A stretch of DNA of 64,000 nucleotides. Origin: Pleomorphochaeta sp. GTDB lineage: Bacteria > Spirochaetota > Spirochaetia > Sphaerochaetales > Sphaerochaetaceae. The position numbers and the translations under genes were made by a program. Below the pieces are notes generated by a model. That model searched no databases, was not told where the DNA came from, and saw nothing but the letters and a program-made list of their open reading frames with translations. This document shows, in pieces, positions 33,983-41,887 of this stretch (positions are counted from its first letter, which is position 1; every line of letters starts with the position of its first letter). The DNA is taken from the NCBI GenBank assembly GCA_028532815.1, contig JAQQAS010000039.1, positions 1-64,000 on the forward strand, read 5' to 3'.

Positions 33983-35665
33983 GTGAAAGAATCTTTTAGT
34001 ATATTATTTGGCTTGTTAGGTGGATTAGCTATATTTATTTATGGTATGAACCTAATGAGTGAAGGTTTACAAAAAGTTGCTGGCGAAAAAATGAGGCAAG
34101 TTCTTGGTATTCTAACTAAGAATGTCTTTTTTGGAGTGGTAGCCGGTGCAATAACTACTATGGTGTTACAAAGTTCTAGTGCAACAACTGTAATGGTTAT
34201 TGGGTTTGTAAGTGCAGGATTAATGAATTTGCCGCAAGCGATTTCAGTAATTCTTGGAGCTAATATTGGTACAACAATGACAGCTCAATTGATTGCTTTT
34301 AAGTTGAGTGATTATATTTGGCCAATTTTATTTTTTGGGTTTTTATTAAATTTCGTACCTAAAAATGAAAGAACAAAAAATATCGGTTTAACAATTTTTG
34401 CTTTTGGATTGTTATTTGTTGGAATTGAAACAATGGGAGATTTGATGAAGCCTTTGGCAAAATCACCTGTATTTGTATCTATGATATCACAAGTTTCTCA
34501 CATTCCAATTCTAGGTGTTTTAGTTGGTGCTTTAATGACAGTAGTTGTCCAAAGTTCATCAGCAACTATAGCTGTTCTTCAAAACTTTGCTAGTACGCCA
34601 GGGCCAGATGGCATTATGTCTATAATTGGACTCAAAGGCTCAATTCCAGTTTTATTAGGAGACAATATTGGTACTACAATAACAGCACTTTTAGCTTGTA
34701 TTGGTCAATCTAAAAATGCGAAAAGAACTGCTGTCGCACACAGTGTATTTAATATTGTTGGTGCGTTGATATTTATTTTCTTAGTCACACCTTTTGCTAA
34801 TTTTGTAACATTAATATCACCAAAAGGTCCGGAGTTAGAAGTTATTTCAAGACAAATCGCTAATGCACATACATCATTTAATATTATTAATACTGTTATT
34901 TGGATGCCTTTTGTTTGGTTGATGGTAAAAATTGTTACAACTATTATTCCAGAAGGTGAAGTTGAAGAACTTGAAGAGAAAACTGCTGCAATATATTTAG
35001 ATCCACATTTACTCTCTCAACCTGTATTCGCTATGACACTTTGTCAACAAGAGGTTTTACAATCTTGTGAAACAATACTAACATCTTTAAAAGAAACAAA
35101 GCTTGCTATAATCCCCTTTGATCAAGATAATTCCTCAGAAGTTAGAGAGGTTTGGAGAACTCAAAGAGATTTACAAAGAGAAATTCAACATTACTTATCT
35201 AGAATGATAGCTGTTGGAACTCCAACTGAGGCTCAAACAAATGCTATTACTGAATTGCTTTTGGTTTCATCAGGTCTTGAAAGAATTTGTATCCAAATGG
35301 GTAACTTTATAGATGAAATGATAGAGTTGGAAAACAAGGATCTATCCTTCTCTGATAACGGAGAGAGAGAACTTAGACATAGTTTAGAAGCTATAATTGA
35401 ACTATTTAAAGCTTCTCTTGAAGTATTAAAAGATGGAGATGATGTAAGTATTGTTATGGTAATCGCCCTTAGAGAAAGACTCATTGATATGGAAAAAGAA
35501 ATGCAAGATAACCACTTAGAGAGACTAAATAGTGGCGTTTGTAATCCAAAAATGACTCCATACTTTAATTCAATATTAGGAGATTTAACAAATATTGGAA
35601 CATATTGTTTAGATATTTGCCAATCCTTGAGCTATGGCTTAAATGTCAGTGTTGAAGATAGATAA
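33983..35665 (+). CDS. Na+/phosphate cotransporter family protein
   Basis: This 560-residue inner-membrane protein has the two inverted Na/Pi-II repeats. QSSSAT appears twice (VLQSSSATTVMV and VVQSSSATIAVL), as do GANIGTTMTA and GDNIGTTITA. A C-terminal PhoU-like helical domain (about 370-555) follows. I take GTG at 33983 as start because AGGAAGGG lies about 8 nt upstream. The longer reading from TTG at 33926 would begin upstream of the transcription start predicted from the promoter at 33916-33945. Confidence 0.9.
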   Translation: MKESFSILFGLLGGLAIFIYGMNLMSEGLQKVAGEKMRQVLGILTKNVFFGVVAGAITTMVLQSSSATTVMVIGFVSAGLMNLPQAISVILGANIGTTMTAQLIAFKLSDYIWPILFFGFLLNFVPKNERTKNIGLTIFAFGLLFVGIETMGDLMKPLAKSPVFVSMISQVSHIPILGVLVGALMTVVVQSSSATIAVLQNFASTPGPDGIMSIIGLKGSIPVLLGDNIGTTITALLACIGQSKNAKRTAVAHSVFNIVGALIFIFLVTPFANFVTLISPKGPELEVISRQIANAHTSFNIINTVIWMPFVWLMVKIVTTIIPEGEVEELEEKTAAIYLDPHLLSQPVFAMTLCQQEVLQSCETILTSLKETKLAIIPFDQDNSSEVREVWRTQRDLQREIQHYLSRMIAVGTPTEAQTNAITELLLVSSGLERICIQMGNFIDEMIELENKDLSFSDNGERELRHSLEAIIELFKASLEVLKDGDDVSIVMVIALRERLIDMEKEMQDNHLERLNSGVCNPKMTPYFNSILGDLTNIGTYCLDICQSLSYGLNVSVEDR

Positions 35666-35695
35666 TAAATTAAATTAATTATTGATATATTTTTG

Positions 35696-35728
35696 TAGGT
35701 TAAGGCTTTAAGCTTTAGCCTATTTTTG
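35696..35728 (+). terminator. Terminator of the Na/Pi cotransporter gene
   Basis: AGGTTAA (35697-35703) pairs with TTAGCCT (35715-35721) and is followed by ATTTTTG. Confidence 0.6.
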
Positions 35729-35766
35729 TTATAAGGATAAGAAGTAATAAAAAAGTGGAGACATAG

Positions 35767-36402
35767 ATGAGTAAAAATTCATTTCAAATTGTAGTTATCA
35801 GGCACGGTTTTTCTCTAGGAAATGCTCTGCAAACTTTAAGTGGACAAAGTGATGTTCCTTTGATGGAAAAGGGTAGAAAGGAACTTGTTAAGTTTAGAGA
35901 AACTTATAAATTCATTGATACTGATTTATATTATAGTTCTGATTTAAGTCGTTGTATTTCAACATTTGAAGCTTTGTTTGGTCCAGAGAAAAAACTAGAT
36001 AAGACTTTCAAAGAATTGAGAGAAATAGATTTTAGAGAAAGGGAAAATGAAAGATTTTTAAGTAGGGATAAATTAGTTGCTCTTTTTGAGAAATGGATAG
36101 TTGATGATCCAGAGGCTCAAGGTGTTGAATCTTTTGATGAAATAAAGGATAGAATGCTTAAAGTTTTTTATCAAACTTTAGATGATTTAAAAAATAATAA
36201 TTTACATTCTGCAACATTGTTTACTCACTCTTGTGCTATGAGATGTCTTTTGATAGGGCTAGGTCTTTTTACAAGAGATCAATATCATCAAATAAGTGTG
36301 AAAAATGGGCAAGGCTATGTTATAAATGTGGAATATGATGATAAGTTAGTAATTAAAGAATGTGTTGCTCTATTTGATTATTTAGAGAAAAAAAATAAGT
36401 AA
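35767..36402 (+). CDS. Histidine phosphatase family protein
   Basis: This 211-residue phosphoglycerate-mutase-like enzyme has the RHG catalytic motif in VVIRHGFSLGNA (9-20), the acid/base region with FKELREIDF, and the second catalytic His in LFTHSCAMRCL. It dephosphorylates an unknown small molecule or acts as a cofactor-dependent mutase-like phosphatase. It is monocistronic by spacing. Confidence 0.88.
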   Translation: MSKNSFQIVVIRHGFSLGNALQTLSGQSDVPLMEKGRKELVKFRETYKFIDTDLYYSSDLSRCISTFEALFGPEKKLDKTFKELREIDFRERENERFLSRDKLVALFEKWIVDDPEAQGVESFDEIKDRMLKVFYQTLDDLKNNNLHSATLFTHSCAMRCLLIGLGLFTRDQYHQISVKNGQGYVINVEYDDKLVIKECVALFDYLEKKNK

Positions 36403-36499
36403 TTTCATTTTTTTTTATTGTTAATATATATTGTTTTTGATATCTTAAAATAAAGTCTAATAGTAAAGATTTATCTAAGCTAGAAGATACTTAATTAAA

Positions 36500-36560
36500 A
36501 TAACTTCTGAAGTATTAGGAATACTCCAAGACTAAGAAGCTTTATTTCTTTTTCTTTGAG
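36500..36560 (+). promoter_or_regulatory. Hairpin-rich leader of the hydF operon
   Basis: CTTCT (36504-36508) pairs with AGAAG (36535-36539), enclosing a small AGTATT...AATACT hairpin, and is followed by a pyrimidine/T-rich stretch. It could be a weak terminator or a leader structure; no known riboswitch consensus is visible. Confidence 0.3.
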
Positions 36561-36587
36561 CCTTCCATATTTTTTGTTGGAGGACAA

Positions 36588-36833
36588 ATGGACACTAGAT
36601 TAGCAATTGTTTCAATTATTATTGAATCCCCTGATTCTGTTGAAAGAGTAAATAATACTTTACATACTTGTTCAGAATATATTATTGGTCGCATGGGGAT
36701 GCCTTATCCTAAAAAAAAGGTTTCTATTATTACCATTGTTGTAGATGGACCTCAAGATAAAATTAGTAGTTTATCTGGTAAGCTGGGTCAAATTCCATTT
36801 GTAAGCATTAAGACAACTTACTCAAAGGTGTAG
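36588..36833 (+). CDS. TM1266-like putative regulator of the [FeFe]-hydrogenase system
   Basis: This 81-residue ACT-like small protein matches the TM1266 family of putative iron-only hydrogenase regulators (RLAIVSIIIESPDSVERVN start and HTCSEYIIGRMGMPYPKKKVSIITIVVDG). These genes are recurrently linked to hydrogenase maturation genes, and here hydF starts 2 nt downstream. RBS TTGGAGGA. No DNA-binding domain is visible, so the mechanism is unknown. Confidence 0.85.
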   Translation: MDTRLAIVSIIIESPDSVERVNNTLHTCSEYIIGRMGMPYPKKKVSIITIVVDGPQDKISSLSGKLGQIPFVSIKTTYSKV

Positions 36834-36835
36834 AT

Positions 36836-38035
36836 ATGGCAAACTTAAATTCTGCACCAAGAAGCGTTCGTCTTCATATAAGTATTTTTGGAAAAACAAA
36901 TAGTGGAAAATCTTCTCTATTAAATGCTTTAACTACTCATTCAACTTCTCTCGTCTCTCCAGTTAAAGGAACTACTACAGATCCTGTTTATAAATCTATA
37001 GAATTATATGGATTAGGCCCTTGTGTTTTAATTGATACAGCAGGTTTTGATGATAAAGGGGAGTTAGGTTCTTTAAGGGTTAAAAAAACTAAAGATGCTT
37101 TAAAGAAAACTGATTTAGGAATTTTATTATTTGATGCTACTGAAACTAATTTTGACAAAGAAATTCAATGGGCCCAAAAATTAATTAAATTGGAAAAACC
37201 TTTTTTAGCTGTAATTAGCAAAGTTGATTTAAATAATGACACTACAATGATAGAAAAAATGATTGAAGATAACTTCAATTTAAAAGCTATTAAAGTTTAT
37301 TCAAAGCAAGAAAATCTACAACATCTTATTAGAGAAGAGCTTATTAAAATAAATAAAAATAAGGCAAAAAAGAGGAGTATTGTTGAAAATCTAGTTGAAA
37401 AAGATGATATAGTTATGCTTGTAATGCCTCAACAAATAAATGCGCCAGAAGGAAGATTAATATTACCTCAAGTTCAAACTATTAGGGATTTGTTAGATCA
37501 TCACTGTGTTGTTGTAAGTGTTTGTACTAATGAAATAGAGAGTGCACTCAAAGCCTTAGTTAAGCCTCCTAAACTGATTATAACAGACAGTCAAGTTTTC
37601 CCCTTAGTATATAAGAAAAAACCTCAAGAGAGTGCTTTAACATCTTTCTCTATTCTCTTGTCTGCAGTAAAAGGAGATGTTAAAAAATTTGCAAAAGCTG
37701 CAAAGGCAATAGATAATTTAGATGAAAATTCTAAGGTTTTAATTGCAGAGGCCTGTACACATGCACCTTTAACCGAAGATATAGGGCGAATTCAAATTCC
37801 AAGATTGCTTAGAAAAAAGGTTGGGGAAAATTTACACATTGACTTTGTTAGTGGAACTGATTTTCCCTCTAATCTAACAGATTATAATTTAGTTATCCAT
37901 TGTGCGGGGTGTATGTTTAATAGAAGTTATATGCTTAGTAGATTAATGGAATGTGAATCTCAAGGAATTGAGATGACAAATTATGGTATTTGTATTGCTA
38001 AATTATCTAATATTTTAGATTTTGTTGATTATTAA
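36836..38035 (+). CDS. hydF: [FeFe]-hydrogenase H-cluster maturation GTPase HydF
   Basis: This is a 399-residue scaffold GTPase that carries the 2Fe precursor of the H-cluster and delivers it to the hydrogenase. The N-terminal Era-like GTPase domain has GKTNSGKSS (P-loop, about 18-26), DTAGFDD and SKVD. The C-terminal cluster-binding domain has the conserved CTHAPLTEDIGR (one Cys) and CAGCMFNR (two Cys) motifs. HydE, HydG and the hydrogenase itself are not in this window. Confidence 0.96.
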   Translation: MANLNSAPRSVRLHISIFGKTNSGKSSLLNALTTHSTSLVSPVKGTTTDPVYKSIELYGLGPCVLIDTAGFDDKGELGSLRVKKTKDALKKTDLGILLFDATETNFDKEIQWAQKLIKLEKPFLAVISKVDLNNDTTMIEKMIEDNFNLKAIKVYSKQENLQHLIREELIKINKNKAKKRSIVENLVEKDDIVMLVMPQQINAPEGRLILPQVQTIRDLLDHHCVVVSVCTNEIESALKALVKPPKLIITDSQVFPLVYKKKPQESALTSFSILLSAVKGDVKKFAKAAKAIDNLDENSKVLIAEACTHAPLTEDIGRIQIPRLLRKKVGENLHIDFVSGTDFPSNLTDYNLVIHCAGCMFNRSYMLSRLMECESQGIEMTNYGICIAKLSNILDFVDY

Positions 38036-38055
38036 AAATAGATAATGTTTAATAA

Positions 38056-38111
38056 AAGTTTTTAAAGAAAATCTAAAAGGTAAGTAAATACTTTTCTTTC
38101 TTTAAAAGCTT
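38056..38111. terminator. Bidirectional terminator between hydF and the NahK-like gene
   Basis: A long imperfect inverted repeat, AAGTTTTTAAAGAAA (38056-38070) and TTTCTTTAAAAGCTT (38097-38111), lies between two convergent genes. Confidence 0.55.
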
Positions 38112-38116
38112 ATTCA

Positions 38117-39196
38117 TTAATTTATACAGTTATTTAATTGATCCCATTTTAAATCCATATCTTTCATTAGTGCAATTTGGGTTCTACATCTTTCTATATT
38201 GTGACTAGCATGAGTTGTTGAATAATAGATATCCCCATTTATATAATCAGTTAAAAATCTTACAGCCATAATCTGAGTTATATTTCTTCCCGATTCAACT
38301 ATTAAATCTTTTTCTACCTTGCTTATAAACTTATCAGCAATTTCTAAATAGCCTTTTATTAATGCTTTAAAATATTCAATATTACATTTCATTTTTGAGC
38401 AATCTATTTCATCTTCTAGGGCTGTTGAAGTTGCTGTTCTTATCATATCTCCAGTATCGAAAAGAATTGTTCCTGGCATTACGGTATCTAAATCAATTAC
38501 ACATAAAGCCTCATCCTCTTTTTCACTAAATAATATATTGTTTATTTTAGTATCATTGTGAGTAACACGACTTTTTAAAGTTCCATTTTTATAAAGGTCA
38601 AAAATCATTAATCCTCTATCTTTGTTTGCAAGAAGAAAATCAATTTCTTCTTTTACTTTAGATGCTCTATTTACTCGATTTTGCTCAATAGCTTGTTCTA
38701 ATTGGTTATATCTAAATCCCATGTTATGAAAATCAACTATGGTCTCAAAAAGAGAATTTCCATCAAAGTCAGATAATTGTTTTTGGAAAGTTGCAACTGC
38801 TTTACCTAGTAGGTAAGCTTGTTTTGTGTTATTCACTTTTTGAAAAGTTTTAACATTATCAATAAATTTATAACATCGCCAATAGTTGTTATCATCATCG
38901 CAATATAAGAGTTGATCAGTATTTGTTTTTATAATTTTTAAACATCTATTATCTTCGCTTTTGAGACCTTTAACTTTTGATTGTATATGAGTTGTAACTC
39001 TATCAATGTTACTCATTACTTCATTAGGTTTTGTAAATACATAAGTATTAATTTTTTGATGGGTATATTTTTCTATTTTTCCATTATTATCTACTTTTGA
39101 TATAAAGGTAGAGTTTATATGACCTACATTATTAGCTTTATAATCAATTAAAGTTCCATCTATTTTAAAATTATTAAATATATTTATAAAATCCAT
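38117..39196 (-). CDS. NahK-like sugar kinase (aminoglycoside phosphotransferase family)
   Basis: This 359-residue APH-fold kinase has an N-terminus (GHINSTFISK, YTHQKINTYVFTKPNEVMSNIDRVTTHI) that matches N-acetylhexosamine 1-kinases such as NahK. The catalytic THNDTKINNILF and metal-binding VIDLDTVMPG...DTGDMIR motifs are intact. It probably phosphorylates GlcNAc/GalNAc or a related hexosamine at C1. It follows an AraC-family regulator on the same strand, in a neighbourhood with alpha-galactosidase, which fits host-glycan use. Confidence 0.8.
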   Translation of the reverse strand: MDFINIFNNFKIDGTLIDYKANNVGHINSTFISKVDNNGKIEKYTHQKINTYVFTKPNEVMSNIDRVTTHIQSKVKGLKSEDNRCLKIIKTNTDQLLYCDDDNNYWRCYKFIDNVKTFQKVNNTKQAYLLGKAVATFQKQLSDFDGNSLFETIVDFHNMGFRYNQLEQAIEQNRVNRASKVKEEIDFLLANKDRGLMIFDLYKNGTLKSRVTHNDTKINNILFSEKEDEALCVIDLDTVMPGTILFDTGDMIRTATSTALEDEIDCSKMKCNIEYFKALIKGYLEIADKFISKVEKDLIVESGRNITQIMAVRFLTDYINGDIYYSTTHASHNIERCRTQIALMKDMDLKWDQLNNCIN

Positions 39197-39281
39197 ACTT
39201 TGATCTCTCCATTTCCTAATAGGAATTATATATGCAGTGAGATAATTAGTATTGATTCAAAAGAAGAATAAATTTGCACAA

Positions 39282-40199
39282 TTAGAATTGCTTATATCTC
39301 TCTTCTTGTGCAAGATTTAAAATAGATTTTGAGTATTCGCTTGGGCTCATGCCAACAATCTTTTTAAATTGTCTTGAAAAGTAATGGATTGTTGAATAGC
39401 CTAAATGATCTGCAATTTGAGTGAAATTGTTAGTACCATTTCTAATTAATCTTTTAGCTTCTTCAATTTTAAGGCGATAGAAATATTCCATCACACTCCA
39501 ACCTGTATCATCTTTAAATAGTTTTTGTACTAGTGATCTACTCATTGAACAATGAGTACAAATGTTTTCTAAGGTTATGTTAGTTGTAATGTTTGATTCT
39601 AAATAATTAATAACTTTTTGAACTCTTCGATTATTTTCTTTTTCATGAATGGAAATAGAGGTGTTATTGCTTTCATTTAATTGTAATCTAATAAGTTCAA
39701 TTAAAAAACCTTCTAATGAGATTGCAATTAAGTCTTGGCTGAACTTTGGTGCAGTTGGATTTAATTTTAATTCAGTAAAATAAGGGTCTGCTAAATCATT
39801 TTCATACGTCAATTTTGCTTCTTTTAAAATTGTATGCAAATAAAGGGATAAATGATTGTTTATATTCATAACTTTGTCTTCAAAGTAAGACATATATTCA
39901 CTATTACAATCAAATGAAACTACTAATAAATTAGGAGATATTTTGCCATTGCAAAAAACATCATGGAACTGATTAGGAGTATGAAATATTATTTGACCTT
40001 GTTTTAACTGGTATACTTTCTCACCGCTAGTAACCCCAACTTCACCTTTATCAACATAAAGAAATTCCCAAAAGTCATGTGATTCTCCTTTGAATAAAAA
40101 TGTGCTAGGGTATTCAAAATAATGAACTGTTACAATATTCTCAATTTTAATTGTTCTATTTAATGGTGTTAATTTAAATCCGCTTTTTGTAATTTTCAT
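39282..40199 (-). CDS. AraC-family transcriptional regulator (cupin sensor)
   Basis: This 305-residue protein has an N-terminal cupin-like sensor domain (SHDFWEFLYVDKGEVGVTSGEKVYQLKQGQIIFHTPNQFH, about 36-78). A C-terminal AraC HTH pair follows (about 195-295; TNITLENICTHCSMSRSLVQKLFK and GYSTIHYFSRQFKKIVGMSPSEY). It is upstream of the NahK-like kinase gene on the same strand (85-nt gap), so it probably controls sugar use including that gene. Confidence 0.9.
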   Translation of the reverse strand: MKITKSGFKLTPLNRTIKIENIVTVHYFEYPSTFLFKGESHDFWEFLYVDKGEVGVTSGEKVYQLKQGQIIFHTPNQFHDVFCNGKISPNLLVVSFDCNSEYMSYFEDKVMNINNHLSLYLHTILKEAKLTYENDLADPYFTELKLNPTAPKFSQDLIAISLEGFLIELIRLQLNESNNTSISIHEKENNRRVQKVINYLESNITTNITLENICTHCSMSRSLVQKLFKDDTGWSVMEYFYRLKIEEAKRLIRNGTNNFTQIADHLGYSTIHYFSRQFKKIVGMSPSEYSKSILNLAQEERYKQF

Positions 40200-40428
40200 A
40201 TTTGTAATATATACTATAATGATAATTCCTTCTAGTTTTATTTGAAAAAATGGTTAAAATTTGATATGCCAAAATTTGTATAAAAAAAATATATTTATAT
40301 AACAAATTGGTAATAATAAATAAAATAATAATTATTTCTATACTAGGTAATATTTTCTTTTATAATAAGAAAATAATAGTTGCTATTGTACAATATTTTT
40401 AATTAATTTGATCTTGTTTTAGTACCTA
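40200..40428. other. AT-rich intergenic region with two dyads
   Basis: This is non-coding. It contains a 9-bp dyad TATTTTCTT (40351-40359) / AAGAAAATA (40367-40375) and a looser AATTTGT/ACAAATT dyad closer to the AraC gene. These may be regulator sites for the divergently oriented AraC gene. Nothing else is recognisable. Confidence 0.35.
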
Positions 40429-40445
40429 TTGACATATCTTGCATG

Positions 40446-40474
40446 TTGACAAATAGGTATATCCATGTTATTGT
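40446..40474 (+). promoter_or_regulatory. Promoter of the candidate ncRNA
   Basis: The consensus TTGACA (40446-40451) is followed after 17 bp by TATTGT (40469-40474). The predicted start near 40481 falls just before the first RNA stem. A second TTGACA lies at 40429-40434. Confidence 0.55.
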
Positions 40475-40480
40475 TACTCT

Positions 40481-40660
40481 TGTCTTACAGTGGGATCGGT
40501 TGATTATATCCCGTTATTATACTTTTTAGTTTTTTTGTTCACCCACTGTTTGTTTCAGCATTGTTTTCCCCCTCATTTATGAGGTGATGACTGAAACACC
40601 CCTGTCGTTAAATCGACATCCCCTTCAAGAGTGCAAGCTTGTAAGGGGAATTTTTTTTTG
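40481..40660 (+). ncRNA. Candidate structured non-coding RNA (orphan)
   Basis: About 180 nt of intergenic sequence is markedly richer in G and C than its surroundings. It has four consecutive helices: ACAGTGGG (40487-40494)/CCCACTGT (40542-40549); GTTTCAG (40552-40558)/CTGAAAC (40591-40597), with an inner CCTCA/TGAGG hairpin; TGTCG/CGACA (40603-40618); and a terminator, CCCCTTCAAG (40620-40629) with CTTGTAAGGGG (40638-40648) followed by nine Ts. C-rich stretches (CCCCC at 40568-40572, CCCC at 40599-40602) are partly unpaired. It does not fit 6S, tmRNA, SRP RNA, RNase P or a riboswitch I know. A trans-acting sRNA is the best guess. An attenuating leader for the oxidoreductase gene is the alternative. 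Confidence 0.6.
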
Positions 40661-40701
40661 ATTATATAAATGATATTCTTTTCAACTTTTCAATAAATCT
40701 G

Positions 40702-40730
40702 TTGTTATGAGATTAATATCATGGTATTTT
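40702..40730 (+). promoter_or_regulatory. Candidate promoter of the oxidoreductase gene
   Basis: TTGTTA (40702-40707) and TATTTT (40725-40730) are spaced 17 bp apart, downstream of the ncRNA terminator. The oxidoreductase gene may therefore be transcribed independently of the RNA. Confidence 0.4.
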
Positions 40731-40765
40731 AAAGAAAAGATGAATATTTTATTTAGGAGAATTAT

Positions 40766-41887
40766 GTGAATGTTGTTATAATTGGCAATGGCCCCGCTGG
40801 TAATAATATTGCCTCAAAACTAGATGCAGAAGGTGTTAAAGTAGACCTTTACTCTGATGAAGAGGTTAGTTTTTACAGTAGAATCCGCTTACCTAGCTGC
40901 ATTGGCAACAAAGATAAATTATATTCTTTATGTGCTCAAAATGAACCTTCTTATATCCATCATGAAGCTGTTGTGGCAATTCACAGAGAAAGTAAAACTA
41001 TCTTATTAGCTGATGGGCATTCAAAGCATTATGATAAATTAGTTATTGCAACTGGTTCAAACCCTCTAGTATTTTTTAACAATTCTGGGTTAGAAGGTAT
41101 TTATACACTAAGAAATTTTTGCGATGCAATAAAGATCACCGATGATCTTATATCTCCTATTTGCATAATGGGTGGGGGGCTTTTAGGTCTTGAAACTGCA
41201 CTTGAAATTAATAAACTAAATCATAAGGTAACTGTTGTTCAAGGAGATGCTTATGTCCTAAATAAACAGTTAAACGAAGAGGGGGCGAAGATAGTTTCTG
41301 ATAAATGTGAAGAGAGAGAAAATTTAGATATTATTAGTAATCAATTTGCAAAGAGCGTAGAAGGTGATAAAAGAATTAAGAAATTAGTCTTGCAAAATGG
41401 AACAGAATTAGAGTGCAATACTTTAATTTTAGCAGCTGGGGTTAAACCTTCCGTTGCCCTTGCAAAGGGTTGTGGTTTAGAGATATCTAAAGCAATAGTA
41501 ATTAATGAATATTGTCAAACAAGTGATAAAAGTATTTATGCTGTAGGAGACTGTGCTGAATTTAATAATGAGTGTCCAGGGTTACTTCCTATTGCTCTAG
41601 CAACTGCAAATGTTTGTTATAATCATATTTTAGGTAAGAAGATTCCTTATGTTGCACCAACTCAACTTCCAACAAGATTTCAAGCTGATGATTTATTAGT
41701 GGCAAGTTTTGGGGAATTGAGAGGTGAGTGTCACAGCAAACGTGTTGAAGATAGATATGAAGCTTGGTATATAGAAGATAAAAAAGTAGCAGGCGTTATT
41801 TTGATTGGATCAAAATCACACTTGCCACTTGCAAAAGCTTCTTTGAATAAAGAAGTTGAAGATGTTAATGTCTTACTAGACTTCTAG
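40766..41887 (+). CDS. FAD/NAD(P)-dependent oxidoreductase (rubredoxin reductase-like)
   Basis: This 373-residue pyridine nucleotide-disulfide oxidoreductase-fold protein has an FAD motif IGNGPAGNN (about 6-14), an NAD motif MGGGLLGLET (about 136-145) and a second FAD motif YAVGDCAEF (about 255). No redox-active CxxC is seen. It therefore resembles NADH:rubredoxin/ferredoxin reductases or the small nitrite-reductase-like family. The start is GTG at 40766 with AGGAGA at 40755-40760. The ATG two bases earlier is followed by a stop (ATGTGA). It converges with and overlaps the alpha-galactosidase gene by 12 nt. Confidence 0.87.
   Translation: MNVVIIGNGPAGNNIASKLDAEGVKVDLYSDEEVSFYSRIRLPSCIGNKDKLYSLCAQNEPSYIHHEAVVAIHRESKTILLADGHSKHYDKLVIATGSNPLVFFNNSGLEGIYTLRNFCDAIKITDDLISPICIMGGGLLGLETALEINKLNHKVTVVQGDAYVLNKQLNEEGAKIVSDKCEERENLDIISNQFAKSVEGDKRIKKLVLQNGTELECNTLILAAGVKPSVALAKGCGLEISKAIVINEYCQTSDKSIYAVGDCAEFNNECPGLLPIALATANVCYNHILGKKIPYVAPTQLPTRFQADDLLVASFGELRGECHSKRVEDRYEAWYIEDKKVAGVILIGSKSHLPLAKASLNKEVEDVNVLLDF

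Noticed and set aside
40481-40660. 6S RNA, SRP RNA or a riboswitch as the identity of the structured RNA
   Set aside because: The 5' and 3' ends do not pair as in 6S, there is no GGAAG-type SRP loop, and no TPP, FMN, cobalamin or c-di-GMP core motif is visible.
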